Assembly: GCF_014648995.1 (NCBI RefSeq)
Contig: NZ_BMSE01000008.1
Span: forward strand, 124,001-188,000
Source of the DNA: Streptomyces massasporeus
GTDB taxonomy: Bacteria; Actinomycetota; Actinomycetes; Streptomycetales; Streptomycetaceae
Direction: 5' to 3'
DNA: 64,000 nt
Shown: piece after piece, positions 20,026-27,278 of the stretch
Layout of the letters: every line of letters begins with the position of its first letter
Numbering within the stretch: position 1 is the stretch's first letter
Notes under the pieces: generated by a model
Database searches by the model: none
The model's input: only the letters and a program-made list of their open reading frames with translations
Told to the model about the DNA's origin: nothing
Made by a program: the position numbers and the translations under genes

Positions 20026-20233
20026 CGACACGGTGCTCTACAACTCGATCTACCGCGCTGATGACGAGATGTTGGCCAACACACACGTGTACGGGATCGG
20101 CGCCTACATGGCGCCCGTGTTCCACCTGCGGCGGCTCCCAGGAGGCGGCCTGTTCGACACCTTCGCCAATAGCGTTCAGCAGACCTGGGAAGGCGCCAGG
20201 GCAGTAACCAAACGCGACATCACGGGAGTCTGA
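20026..20233 (+). pseudogene. C-terminal fragment of an XRE-type regulator
   Basis: The frame reads DTVLYNSIYRADDEMLANTH...VFHLRRLPGGGLFDTF, recognisable as the C-terminal domain of Streptomyces helix-turn-helix regulators that usually precede a Nudix gene. The N-terminal HTH is missing; homology begins at the same point where the replication ATPase on the other strand stops, marking a deletion junction. Its stop is 2 bp before the Nudix start. Confidence 0.6.
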
Positions 20234-20235
20234 GC

Positions 20236-20709
20236 ATGGGACGTATCGACTACCTGCACGACCCGGACGCGCCGCCGGCCAACTCGGTCGTGCCGTCCGT
20301 CGTCGCGTTCGTGCAGAACGACGCGGGCCAGGTATTGATGATCCAGCGCTCCGACAACGGGCGCTGGGCGCTGCCCGGTGGCGGTCACGACGTGGGGGAG
20401 TCGATCAGCGACACCGTTGTGCGTGAGGTCTGGGAAGAGACCGGGATCGAGGCGGAAGTCGTCAACGTGTCCGGGGTCTACACAGACCCCGGACACGTGA
20501 TGCAGTACGACGACGGCGAGGTGCGCCAGCAGTTCAGCATCTGCTTCCGCGCGCGGCCGGTCGGCGGCGAACTCCGTACGAGCAACGAGACGACTCAGGT
20601 CCGCTGGGTCGACCCCGCGGACCTGACGACGCTGGACGTGCACCCCACAATGCGGCTCCGGATCGAGCACGCCATGGATCGGGCGCGCACGGCTCCCTAC
20701 ATCGGCTGA
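20236..20709 (+). CDS. Nudix hydrolase
   Basis: A 157-aa Nudix protein with a complete Nudix box (GGHDVGESISDTVVREVWEE, then TGIEAEV). It would hydrolyse a nucleoside diphosphate linked to another moiety; the substrate is unknown. The ATG at 20236 directly follows the XRE fragment. Nudix proteins occur in AICEs; the pSAM2 immunity factor Pif has a Nudix domain, so a role in element immunity is possible but unproved. Its 3' end overlaps the decayed HD gene on the other strand. Confidence 0.88.
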   Translation: MGRIDYLHDPDAPPANSVVPSVVAFVQNDAGQVLMIQRSDNGRWALPGGGHDVGESISDTVVREVWEETGIEAEVVNVSGVYTDPGHVMQYDDGEVRQQFSICFRARPVGGELRTSNETTQVRWVDPADLTTLDVHPTMRLRIEHAMDRARTAPYIG

Positions 20710-21262
20710 CGCTTGGCCGCGGCGACGCGTTCGAGCACGCGGGACGTGCAGGCCAGGATCTCGGGCTCGGCACGGCGGATGAACTGCCCGATCAGGCTGT
20801 CGGGCCCCTACCGTCCGGCGATCTCGTTGATCCGGTCGATCGGGTTCGTGGACGTGCCGTCCGGCGTGGTGTTCATGTCGCAGTAGCAGAGCGCGTCGTT
20901 CAGGTGCGCGCTCTCGCGGGGGAACTCGACCTCCAGCTCCTCGCGCATGCCGCGCGCTTCCGCTCCATCCAGGCGCAGGAGTGGTGGGCGACCAGGTTGA
21001 TGACCCGGTTGTCGGCGCCAGCCACGTCTCGGAGGTAGCGGGCCCCGTCCAGCGGGTGGAAACCGGTCTTGGCCAGGTCTGGCGCGTAGCCGATGTCATG
21101 CAGGACCGCGGCGGCCTCCAGCAGATCGGCGTCCTGGTCGAGAACGAGTGCGATTGTGCGGGCCCTCTCGGCGACTCCGAGGCAGTGCTTCCACCGCCGC
21201 GGCAGCGGCTCGGCGAGCAGTGACTCAGCCAGGGGATAGGCCCACTCAGCCAACTTCGGCAA
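20697..21262 (-). pseudogene. HD-domain phosphohydrolase, frameshift and nonsense mutation
   Basis: The intact part (from TTG 21262, SLPKLAEWAYPLAESLL) contains the HD motif AAVLHDIGYAPDLAKTGFHP and NLVAHHSCA. After that a shift near 20970 moves the conserved remainder (MREELEVEFPRESAHLNDAL, CYCDMNTTPDGT) into another frame, and a TAG at 20808-20810 replaces an expected Tyr codon in IAGR-stop-GPDSLIGQFIRRAE. The ancestral stop would be at 20697. A truncated HD protein might still be made. The gene abuts the GntR stop upstream, suggesting one operon. Confidence 0.8.
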
Positions 21263-21263
21263 G

Positions 21264-21749
21264 CTACGAACGCTCCTCTCGCGTCGGCACAGCGCGGACC
21301 GTCCGCACCTTGCCCTGTCCGCCCCCGGCCAGCACACCGGCGGCCTCCAACTTCTCCAGTGCTTTGGTGATCGTGGGACGGGAGACCCCGAAGCGTTCGG
21401 CTAGCACGGAGGCGCTGGGAAATGGTTGTCCCGCTTCTAGTCCGTCAGCCCTGATGATGTCCGCTGTCCGCTGATCGAGCGGGCGCCGGTCGACCTGCTG
21501 GCTCGCCCGCACGATGCGCCACCGCCCGCCCGGGAACGGTTCGGCCACTCCCTCCTGCTTCAGCACGGCGAACGCGCGGAGCGCGACCCCACGCGAGACG
21601 TTGTAATGGCTCATGATCTCGGCCAGGGAAGGGAGCTCCGTCACCTCAGGGTCCGCATTAATCCACGCCTTCAACGTGTCGGCGATTATCAGGAAGGTCC
21701 CCCGAGGGTTGGCCTGCTGCGACACCCGCTCTCCCCTCTGCTGGTTCAC
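21264..21749 (-). CDS. GntR-type regulator with two winged-helix domains
   Basis: A 161-aa protein with two GntR-like winged helices: residues about 15-80 (LPSLAEIMSHYNVSRGVALR) and about 85-150 (FPSASVLAERFGVSRPTITK). No effector domain follows, as in the regulators of Streptomyces integrative elements (KorSA-like). It probably represses element functions. The GTG start at 21749 overlaps the stop of an upstream 66-codon frame by 4 bp. No frameshift is seen. Confidence 0.85.
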   Translation of the reverse strand: MNQQRGERVSQQANPRGTFLIIADTLKAWINADPEVTELPSLAEIMSHYNVSRGVALRAFAVLKQEGVAEPFPGGRWRIVRASQQVDRRPLDQRTADIIRADGLEAGQPFPSASVLAERFGVSRPTITKALEKLEAAGVLAGGGQGKVRTVRAVPTREERS

Positions 21750-21946
21750 GGTCCCAAGAGTCCCACGTGCGTCGCCTCCCTGCGGAGGCCGACAACCTTC
21801 AGTTCGTGCATGCAGGATGAGCAGCCCTCTGCAAAGTGATCTGCGTCATATGGCGTCGCCTTGGTGGGGCTGCGTGATGAATATGTTAGGCAAATGGTGC
21901 CGCAGTCGAAGGGCCGTGGCGTGTTCCTCTGGCGTCTCTCGGGCAC
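21746..21946 (-). CDS. Possible 66-aa protein coupled to GntR gene
   Basis: A short frame (GTG 21946) whose TGA overlaps the GntR GTG in a GTGA junction, a pattern typical of real coupled genes. It has four Cys (FDCGTICLTY and EGCSSCMHEL) that could bind zinc. Codon use is less GC-rich than in core genes and no clear ribosome binding site is seen, so a chance frame remains possible. No family recognised. Confidence 0.35.
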   Translation of the reverse strand: MPERRQRNTPRPFDCGTICLTYSSRSPTKATPYDADHFAEGCSSCMHELKVVGLRREATHVGLLGP

Positions 21947-22043
21947 TCCAGGCCGCCCTGGACTGGCTGGGCGGCGGAGTCCCCTGCCTCAAGCGCGACC
22001 TCGGGAAACTAGGGGTTTCGCTGTCTGCGTTAGTGCTTTGCAG

Positions 22044-22058
22044 CGCTAATGACTAGCG
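22044..22058. promoter_or_regulatory. Short inverted repeat in the GntR upstream region
   Basis: cgcta-atgac-tagcg, 5-bp arms with a 5-bp spacer, within an A/T-richer stretch upstream of the GntR unit. Possible autoregulatory operator; weak evidence. Confidence 0.3.
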
Positions 22059-22324
22059 GCGAGTTGGCCCTAGTTAGCCCTAATCAAACCCACTCTATGG
22101 CAACAATGGTTGCGCTGAAGCAAATTCCCCGAGCAAATCGATCATGATCGCAGGTCATGGTGGCGTTAACTGGTGTGCGGCCTTCTGGCTCTTTTTCGGA
22201 GCCCAACCTGCTTATGCTTAGGCCTGGTTCTTCCTCCTCGAAGTCCCGCAGACCCGTTCGCTATTAGAGGCGAACCCCTGGGTTGTACTCAGGGTCACTC
22301 CGGGATGGAAGGGAGAGGCGCTAG

Positions 22325-22459
22325 GTGGCCGAGGAGCAATTCCCCGACGATCGCTGCACGCGGTGTGGACGCCGCCTGTCGTTCAGGCAGGCGGTAGTGG
22401 ACTGGGTGCCAGTGATCGTGGTGGTCATCAAGGAAGTGGTGCAGTACCTCTCGTCGTGA
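22325..22459 (+). CDS. Possible 44-aa Cys-pair/hydrophobic protein
   Basis: GTG 22325 opens a 44-codon frame preceded by gaagggagagg, a plausible ribosome binding site. The product starts MAEEQFPDDRCTRCGRRLSF (a Cys-x-x-Cys knuckle) and ends with a hydrophobic segment VDWVPVIVVVIKEVVQYL. A hairpin at about 22541-22574 could terminate it. Small proteins of this build occur on Streptomyces elements, but no homologue can be named. Confidence 0.4.
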   Translation: MAEEQFPDDRCTRCGRRLSFRQAVVDWVPVIVVVIKEVVQYLSS

Positions 22460-22634
22460 TGAGAGAGCGTGGACCCGCCGGTGGGCTCAGGGAACGAGCC
22501 CGACCGAATGATGGCCGGCCGGGCTCGTGATCTGCACCCTCTGGGGCCTGACGCTGCACCACCAGCGTCGGGCCCTTCCTCGTCTCTTAAGGCTTGCGAG
22601 GGGGCAACTGCATCGTAAGCCATTAACGGACCGC

Positions 22635-22656
22635 GCAATGCAATGCAATGCAATGC
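22635..22656. repeat. Pentanucleotide microsatellite (gcaat)4
   Basis: Four perfect gcaat units followed by gc, in non-coding DNA 115 bp before the degraded att copy. The interval 22460-22770 otherwise shows only a hairpin (about 22541-22574) and no gene. Confidence 0.85.
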
Positions 22657-22770
22657 TTTACGGCGCCCCGTAGCGACCGGCGACCATGGGAAGCGTTAAA
22701 CGACTCGCGCACCCCCGCTCCCGCGCCGCCTGGTCAGGCGAGCGTCCCTGGCACCTCCGCTAAACGTTTC

Positions 22771-22854
22771 GCGTAGGTCGTCGGTTCGAAGTCGACAGGG
22801 GGATCCCTTGAACCCTCAGGTCGGTTGTGGTCCGACCTGGGGTTTCGCCGTCAG
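22771..22854. repeat. attM: degraded third copy of the att/tRNA-Thr 3' end
   Basis: The first 20 bases (gcgtaggtcgtcggttcgaa) are identical to attL and attR; the rest (gtcgacagggggatcc...) aligns with about ten substitutions and keeps the terminator hairpin core (tccgacctggggtt). It lies immediately upstream of the 3' end of the NLR gene, splitting the element in two. Confidence 0.85.
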
Positions 22855-22882
22855 TGGTTGTCAACGGGTGTGACGGCGGGAC

Positions 22883-25432
22883 CTATGGTCCAGCGTCTGG
22901 TGGGAACTCGGCATTCGCTCGGGATGCGGCTGCTGCTTCGTCGTCGCCGGCGCGAGTGTAGGCGGCGGCGGACTGTTCCCATGCCGCCCTAACCCGGGAC
23001 GGGTCGGCACCGGATGCGTTCAGGGTGGTGGCGAACTCGGCCCATGCTTCGCCGGTAAGCGCCCAGTCGTCTTCGTGCGCCAGCATGGCAACCGCTTTCT
23101 CACCGGCTGCGATCGCCTCCGCGTATCGCTTCAGGCCTCGATGGTCGGTGCCGAGGTTATTCCAGACGATGGCTTGCCCGTGAGTGTCGTCGGTCTGCTT
23201 GAAGAGGTCGAGGGCGGTTTGATGGGCGTCGCGCGCATCGGTGTAGAGGTCGAGCCCCGCGAGTGCGGTGCCGAGATCATTCCAGGCAGTGGCTTCGCTG
23301 TGGGTGTCGCTGGTCTGCTTGAAGAGGTCGAGGGCGGTTTGGTAGGCCTCACGTGCTTCGGTATGGCGCTTGAGCTCCTGGAGTGCGCTGCCGAGACCCT
23401 TCCAGGCCCTGGCTTGACTGTGGGTGTCGCTGGTCTGCTTGAAGAGGTCGAGGGCGGTTTGGTAGGCCTCACGCGCTTCGGTGTGGCACTTGAGCTTCTG
23501 GAGCGCGGTGCCGAGGTTGCTCCAGGCGATGGCTTGCCTGTGGGTGTCCTCGACCTGTTTGAAGAGGTCGAGGGCGGTTTGGTAGGCCTCACGCGCCTCA
23601 GCGTGGCGCTTGAGCTCCTGGAGCGCGGTGCCGAGGTTGCTCCAGTCCCTGGCTTGCCCGTTGGTGTCGCCGATCTGCTTAGAGAGGTTGAGGGCGGTTT
23701 GGTAGGCGTCGTGCGCATCGGTATAGCGCTTGAGCCCCGAGAGCGCGATGCCGAGACCATTCCAGGCAGTGGCTTCGCTGTGGGTGTCGCTGGTCTGCTT
23801 GAAGAGGTCGAGGGCGGTTTGGTGGGCATCGTGCGCTTCGGTGTAGCGCTTGAGTTTGACGAGTGCAGAGCCGAGGTTGCTCCAGGCGCCAGCTAGATTC
23901 AAAGCGTCACCGAGTGCCTGGCACGCTTCGAGTGCGTGGGCGCTGACGGTCACCATGTCCTGGTGTCGCCGTCGCCATTCCAGGTAGCGACCGAGGGAGA
24001 ACCCTAGATCCACGGCCGTCTGAGTGCCGGCATAGGTTTGGGTTGCGGCGAGGAGGTTCTCGCGTTCGGCGTCGAACCACGCCAGCGCCTGCTCCCGTCC
24101 GGAGAACAGCGTCGACACGGCTTCGCCGGGGAGTCGGAAGTGGGTGTCGGCCGCTTCGGCATGGCGGACGTAGTGGTCAGTGAGTCGGGTTCGGGCCTGT
24201 TCGTACCGTCGGCGGGGAACTCGTCCACGGTCCATGGCGATGCGGGCCAGTTCCTGGGCGTGGACGCGCAGGAGGTCGTGCATGGACCAGCGGTCGCGCG
24301 CCTCGCTGTTCTGGGCGAGCAGGCGTGCTCGGACGAGCTGTCGCAGCACCGGAGTGATCTTGTCGGCTGGCTGGCCGGTAAGGGCTGCGACGGCGGGGGT
24401 GGAGATGTCCGGGCCAGGGTGGAGCCCCAGGAGGCGGTAGAGGTCGGCCTCCTGATGGGAGAGGCGAGTGAGGCATTCGTCGAAGACGGCGCGCAGGTTG
24501 CGTTCACCGTCGTCCAGGCCGCCGAGGCGGGTGCCGGCGTCCGTGAGCATCCGCACACGCTCGGACAACGGCTGGTCGGGATCGTCGGCGAGGAGAGCGG
24601 CGGCGATCTGCAGCGCCAGGGGCAGGTAGCCGCAGAGCGCAGCGAGTTCCTCTGCGGCCGCGGGCTCGTCCTCCACCCGCCGGTCGTCGGGGTCGGCGAC
24701 CTCCAGCCGCTGGTGCAAGAGGTCGACGGCGGCATCTGGCTGGAGAGGGTGAAGGTTGAACAGGCGGGCGCCGAGGCCTGGCAGGGTGTGTCGCGAGGTC
24801 ACCAGCACGGCGTGGTGACGGGCCGGCAGCAGCGGCCGGACCTGGTCCGAGGTCGAGGCGTTGTCCGCCAGGATCAGAACCCGCTGCTCCTCCCGCGCCA
24901 GAGCATCGAGTTGGGACCGGTACAGCCCCTCCCGCTCGTCCAGCGTGGGCGGGATGTGTTCCGCCGCGACGCCAAGGGCTCGCAGTAGCGCCTCCAGGGC
25001 GTCCTCCGGCGGGACCGGGGTCGGGTCGTAGCCGCGCAGGTTCACCATCTGCACCGCGGTGAACCAGCCCTTATCGAGCGCGGCATGCCCCACGGCATGG
25101 GCGAGGGTGGTCTTGCCCACACCCGGCAGCCCCGCGACCGACCCGACCGCCGCACCCGAACCGATCCCGGGATCGAGGATGGACAGGATCTTGGCGATCT
25201 CGTCGTCGCGACCGGTGAACTCCTGTGGCAACCCCGGCAGAGAGTTCAATGCGGTCGGCACTGCCGCGTACGCCTGCACATTGATCTTCGTGGTCTGTGT
25301 TCCGCTACCGAGCACCTGGCTGCGCTCGAAGGACGCCCCCGCGAAACTGCTACCGGTGCGTTGTCCCAGCCGGGGACGTTTGTCCTTCTTCCCGCTGCTC
25401 TTGCGCTTGCCGGACGTCTTCTTTGCCCCCAT
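22883..25432 (-). CDS. NLR-type STAND ATPase: amyloid-like motif, NB-ARC, TPR repeats
   Basis: An 849-aa protein. Residues 1-27 are a Lys/Arg/Gly/Ser tail. Residues 33-51 (ASFERSQVLGSGTQTTKIN) match the C-terminus of the adjacent small protein. NB-ARC motifs follow: FTGRDDEI (72-79), Walker A GLPGVGKTTL (101-110), Walker B VLILADNA, VLVTSRHTL, CGYLPLALQ and MHD in WSMHDLLRVHA (385-387). About 515-800 are tandem 40-residue TPRs (AWSNLGTALQELKRHAEARE type). It has no enzymatic effector domain of its own. Expected role: an inactive monomer senses a trigger through the TPRs, oligomerises with ATP, and uses its N-terminal motif to template the partner. It starts 17 bp after the partner's stop. No frameshift found. 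Confidence 0.9.
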   Translation of the reverse strand: MGAKKTSGKRKSSGKKDKRPRLGQRTGSSFAGASFERSQVLGSGTQTTKINVQAYAAVPTALNSLPGLPQEFTGRDDEIAKILSILDPGIGSGAAVGSVAGLPGVGKTTLAHAVGHAALDKGWFTAVQMVNLRGYDPTPVPPEDALEALLRALGVAAEHIPPTLDEREGLYRSQLDALAREEQRVLILADNASTSDQVRPLLPARHHAVLVTSRHTLPGLGARLFNLHPLQPDAAVDLLHQRLEVADPDDRRVEDEPAAAEELAALCGYLPLALQIAAALLADDPDQPLSERVRMLTDAGTRLGGLDDGERNLRAVFDECLTRLSHQEADLYRLLGLHPGPDISTPAVAALTGQPADKITPVLRQLVRARLLAQNSEARDRWSMHDLLRVHAQELARIAMDRGRVPRRRYEQARTRLTDHYVRHAEAADTHFRLPGEAVSTLFSGREQALAWFDAERENLLAATQTYAGTQTAVDLGFSLGRYLEWRRRHQDMVTVSAHALEACQALGDALNLAGAWSNLGSALVKLKRYTEAHDAHQTALDLFKQTSDTHSEATAWNGLGIALSGLKRYTDAHDAYQTALNLSKQIGDTNGQARDWSNLGTALQELKRHAEAREAYQTALDLFKQVEDTHRQAIAWSNLGTALQKLKCHTEAREAYQTALDLFKQTSDTHSQARAWKGLGSALQELKRHTEAREAYQTALDLFKQTSDTHSEATAWNDLGTALAGLDLYTDARDAHQTALDLFKQTDDTHGQAIVWNNLGTDHRGLKRYAEAIAAGEKAVAMLAHEDDWALTGEAWAEFATTLNASGADPSRVRAAWEQSAAAYTRAGDDEAAAASRANAEFPPDAGP
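23161..23880 (-). repeat. 120-bp tandem DNA repeats encoding the TPRs
   Basis: The stretch gaagaggtcgagggcggttt, or close variants, recurs exactly every 120 bp at 23201, 23321, 23441, 23561, 23681 and 23801. Each unit encodes one 40-residue TPR. High between-unit identity suggests recent expansion or gene conversion. Confidence 0.95.
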
Positions 25433-25449
25433 GCCTGCCGCCCGTACAG

Positions 25450-25902
25450 CTACCGGTTGATCGTGTTGTTCTGCGTGCCGCTTCCCAGAACCTGGCTGTC
25501 GGTGAACGTCGCGTTGCTGAAGTCGTTGTGTGTCGTGTTCGCCGGGGCGTGGTCTCGCGCCTGCTGGACCAGAAACTGCAGCTCAGCGGCTACCTGCTGC
25601 CGCTCCTCATCTGGGAGTTGCTCGAGGAGCATCTCCAGGCGGGTCTGCCAGCGGGTCGCCAAGACGGTCTGCACCCGCTCCGACCCGGCTCCGTCGCCGG
25701 CCGCCTCCAGCTCGGCCCGGGTCTGCTCGAGCCGCTCCAGCTCGGCCTGCTCCCGCCCTGCTTCGCCACGACCGAGGATCCGCGCGACACCGCTACGAAT
25801 CCCGGCCCACGCGTCTGTCCCCGCCGCCTGCACGATCGCCCCGCCACCGGCCGCAGCCACCGCGATCAGTCCCTCGACCAACACGACAACACCCCCACGC
25901 AT
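25450..25902 (-). CDS. Candidate Bell-type effector with C-terminal amyloid signalling motif
   Basis: A 150-aa protein: a hydrophobic N-terminal segment (residues 4-28, GVVVLVEGLIAVAAAGGGAI), then DAWAGIRSGVARILGRGEAG and acidic/basic helices to about 115, a short polar linker, and a C-terminal motif ATFTDSQVLGSGTQNNTIN (131-149). This build (hydrophobic N-terminus, helical bundle, amyloid-like tail) is that of bacterial Bell-domain proteins, thought to be membrane-toxic effectors analogous to fungal HET-S/HeLo. The motif is shared with the next gene's product. ATG 25902 is chosen; TTG 25905 is equally open. First gene of the pair. The domain assignment is by resemblance. Confidence 0.72.
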   Translation of the reverse strand: MRGGVVVLVEGLIAVAAAGGGAIVQAAGTDAWAGIRSGVARILGRGEAGREQAELERLEQTRAELEAAGDGAGSERVQTVLATRWQTRLEMLLEQLPDEERQQVAAELQFLVQQARDHAPANTTHNDFSNATFTDSQVLGSGTQNNTINR

Positions 25903-26196
25903 CAACGGACAAGAAGCTCAGCATAGGACGAGACCCCCCACCCGATGAGCCGAACCACCAACCCGCGCCCACCTGCCCTGACGCCTCGGCCGAGGAGCTA
26001 CCAAGCCACGCGACCTGACGATGGGCTGCCCTGGACCTACTGCTTTGCGTAAGCAGCCGTGGGCTCATTCTTGGTCTCAAACCGCCCTCGATCCAAACTC
26101 GTCCATAGACGTCCACCCAGCTCCGGCAGGGGCCGTGAGCAGGTTCGACGCCCGGCTCCTGGACTTGAGTGGACGCCCGCAGAACGAGATCCGACA
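25903..26196. other. Non-coding stretch between effector gene and attR
   Basis: No frame here has credible codon use or a ribosome binding site. It should contain the promoter of the effector/NLR pair; no clear -10/-35 could be assigned. Open frames crossing attR are antisense translations of the tRNA end. Confidence 0.55.
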
Positions 26197-26286
26197 ACTT
26201 GTAATGCGTAGGTCGTCGGTTCGAATCCGACAGGGGGCTCTGCTGAAACCCCAGGTCGGAAGTGGTCCGACCTGGGGTTTTGTCGT
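26197..26286. repeat. attR: right copy of 90-bp direct repeat
   Basis: Identical over 90 bp to attL (16903-16992), including the 3' half of tRNA-Thr and the hairpin terminator, but without a tRNA 5' half, so it is the distal end of the insertion. Confidence 0.95.
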
Positions 26287-26338
26287 TCAGTTCGCGTGGT
26301 GGCGACGCCGGGGCGCGTCGGAGGAGCGGCGGCACAGT

Positions 26339-27265
26339 TCAACGCACGTGGCCGCGGAGCCGTCGGGCGATCTCCAGCTGTTCGTCGTCGACGGGGCGGG
26401 CGTCCTCGATGTCCCACAGGGTGTTCTGGAGGAGGCGGGCCAGGGTCCAGGCGTGGGCTCGGGGGCGGTCCAGGGCGAGGACGTCGGTCATGGCGTCGAA
26501 GCGCCAGAGGATGTCGTCGGGGTCGTAGCGGTTGTCGAGGGCCGGCCACAGTTCGAAGCCGGGGTCGCCGGCGAGGGGCTTGGGGTCGATCGCCAGCCAG
26601 GGGGCGCGGGTGGTGGCCAGGACGTTCTCGTCGTGGAGGTCCCAGTGGAGGAGGCGGTCGCCCGGGTCGTCCACGACCTCGCGTACGGCGGCCGCGCAGT
26701 CGGCGACCAGACGGCGGGCCTCGGGGTCGGGGATGCGGGCGAGGGCCCAGGGGGTCCGGTCGAGCATGCCCTGCGCGATGTCGCCGAGGCGGCGCATGCC
26801 GGGCGGGGCCGGGAAGGACGTGAGGTGGGCCAGGAGCTCGGCGATGGTGACCACGGCCTGGTGGGGGTCCGGCAGGTGGGACAGCATGCGGGTCTCGTCG
26901 AGGCGCTCCAGCAGCATGGTGCCGGTGGGCTCGTCGAGGTCGAGGAGGCGGACGGCTCCGTCGCCGTTCCAGACCCGCAGCGCGACCGGTTCGCCCTCGC
27001 TCTCCTCGTCGAGGATCTGGAGCTTGAGGACCGCCGGGGTGCCGTCGGCGGTCCGGACGACCGGGACGACCAGGGCGGAGACGCCGTGCATCGGGGGGCC
27101 GTCGGGCTTCAGGTCCCAGTGGTCGAGGAAGCGGGCCGTCCGATCGGGCAGCCCGGCGATGAAGGCGCGGCCCGCCTCGCCGTTGAACTTCGCCTGTGAT
27201 GCCGCCAGTTCCCGGGGAATGTCGATCACTCCCGGCACGGTAGTGGGGCGCGCGGGGTGGGGCAT
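26339..27265 (-). CDS. APH(6)/hydroxyurea-type phosphotransferase
   Basis: A 308-aa kinase-like protein of the aminoglycoside 6-phosphotransferase group. The catalytic loop is LLHWDLHDENVLA and the metal-binding segment WLAIDPKPLAGDPGFE, both typical of streptomycin 6-kinase and hydroxyurea phosphotransferase. It could inactivate an aminoglycoside by phosphorylation, but many chromosomal homologues give no clear resistance. It is the first chromosomal gene right of the element; codon use is like the core. Confidence 0.85.
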   Translation of the reverse strand: MPHPARPTTVPGVIDIPRELAASQAKFNGEAGRAFIAGLPDRTARFLDHWDLKPDGPPMHGVSALVVPVVRTADGTPAVLKLQILDEESEGEPVALRVWNGDGAVRLLDLDEPTGTMLLERLDETRMLSHLPDPHQAVVTIAELLAHLTSFPAPPGMRRLGDIAQGMLDRTPWALARIPDPEARRLVADCAAAVREVVDDPGDRLLHWDLHDENVLATTRAPWLAIDPKPLAGDPGFELWPALDNRYDPDDILWRFDAMTDVLALDRPRAHAWTLARLLQNTLWDIEDARPVDDEQLEIARRLRGHVR

Positions 27266-27278
27266 GCGAATTTCGCCC

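Larger units (their letters stand above)
16903..26286. mobile_element. Composite AICE-like element integrated in tRNA-Thr
   Basis: About 9.4 kb between perfect 90-bp repeats, with a tyrosine integrase beside attL, xis, a primase/helicase-type ATPase remnant, and Nudix, HD and GntR genes typical of actinomycete integrative elements. A degraded third att copy at 22771-22854 divides it into a decayed mobility half (left) and a two-gene NLR/effector half (right). No transfer (TraB/FtsK-like) gene remains, so it is probably not self-transmissible. Confidence 0.85.

Noticed and set aside
18861-20084. Full-length 407-aa ATPase gene
   Set aside because: No genuine start exists upstream of the P-loop and the last 100 residues are frameshifted nonsense running through the iteron region.
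23075-23896. Plus-strand 273-codon repetitive open frame
   Set aside because: It is antisense to the TPR repeats of the NLR gene; its repeats mirror the 120-bp units, and no ribosome binding site or known domain supports it.
25793-26335. Minus-strand frame reading SPLSDSNRRPTHYK across attR
   Set aside because: This is the well-known spurious antisense translation of a tRNA 3' end; its apparent conservation reflects the tRNA and not a protein.
26339-27265. Phosphotransferase gene as resistance cargo of the element
   Set aside because: It lies outside attR and has core-like composition, so it is chromosomal neighbourhood and not cargo.
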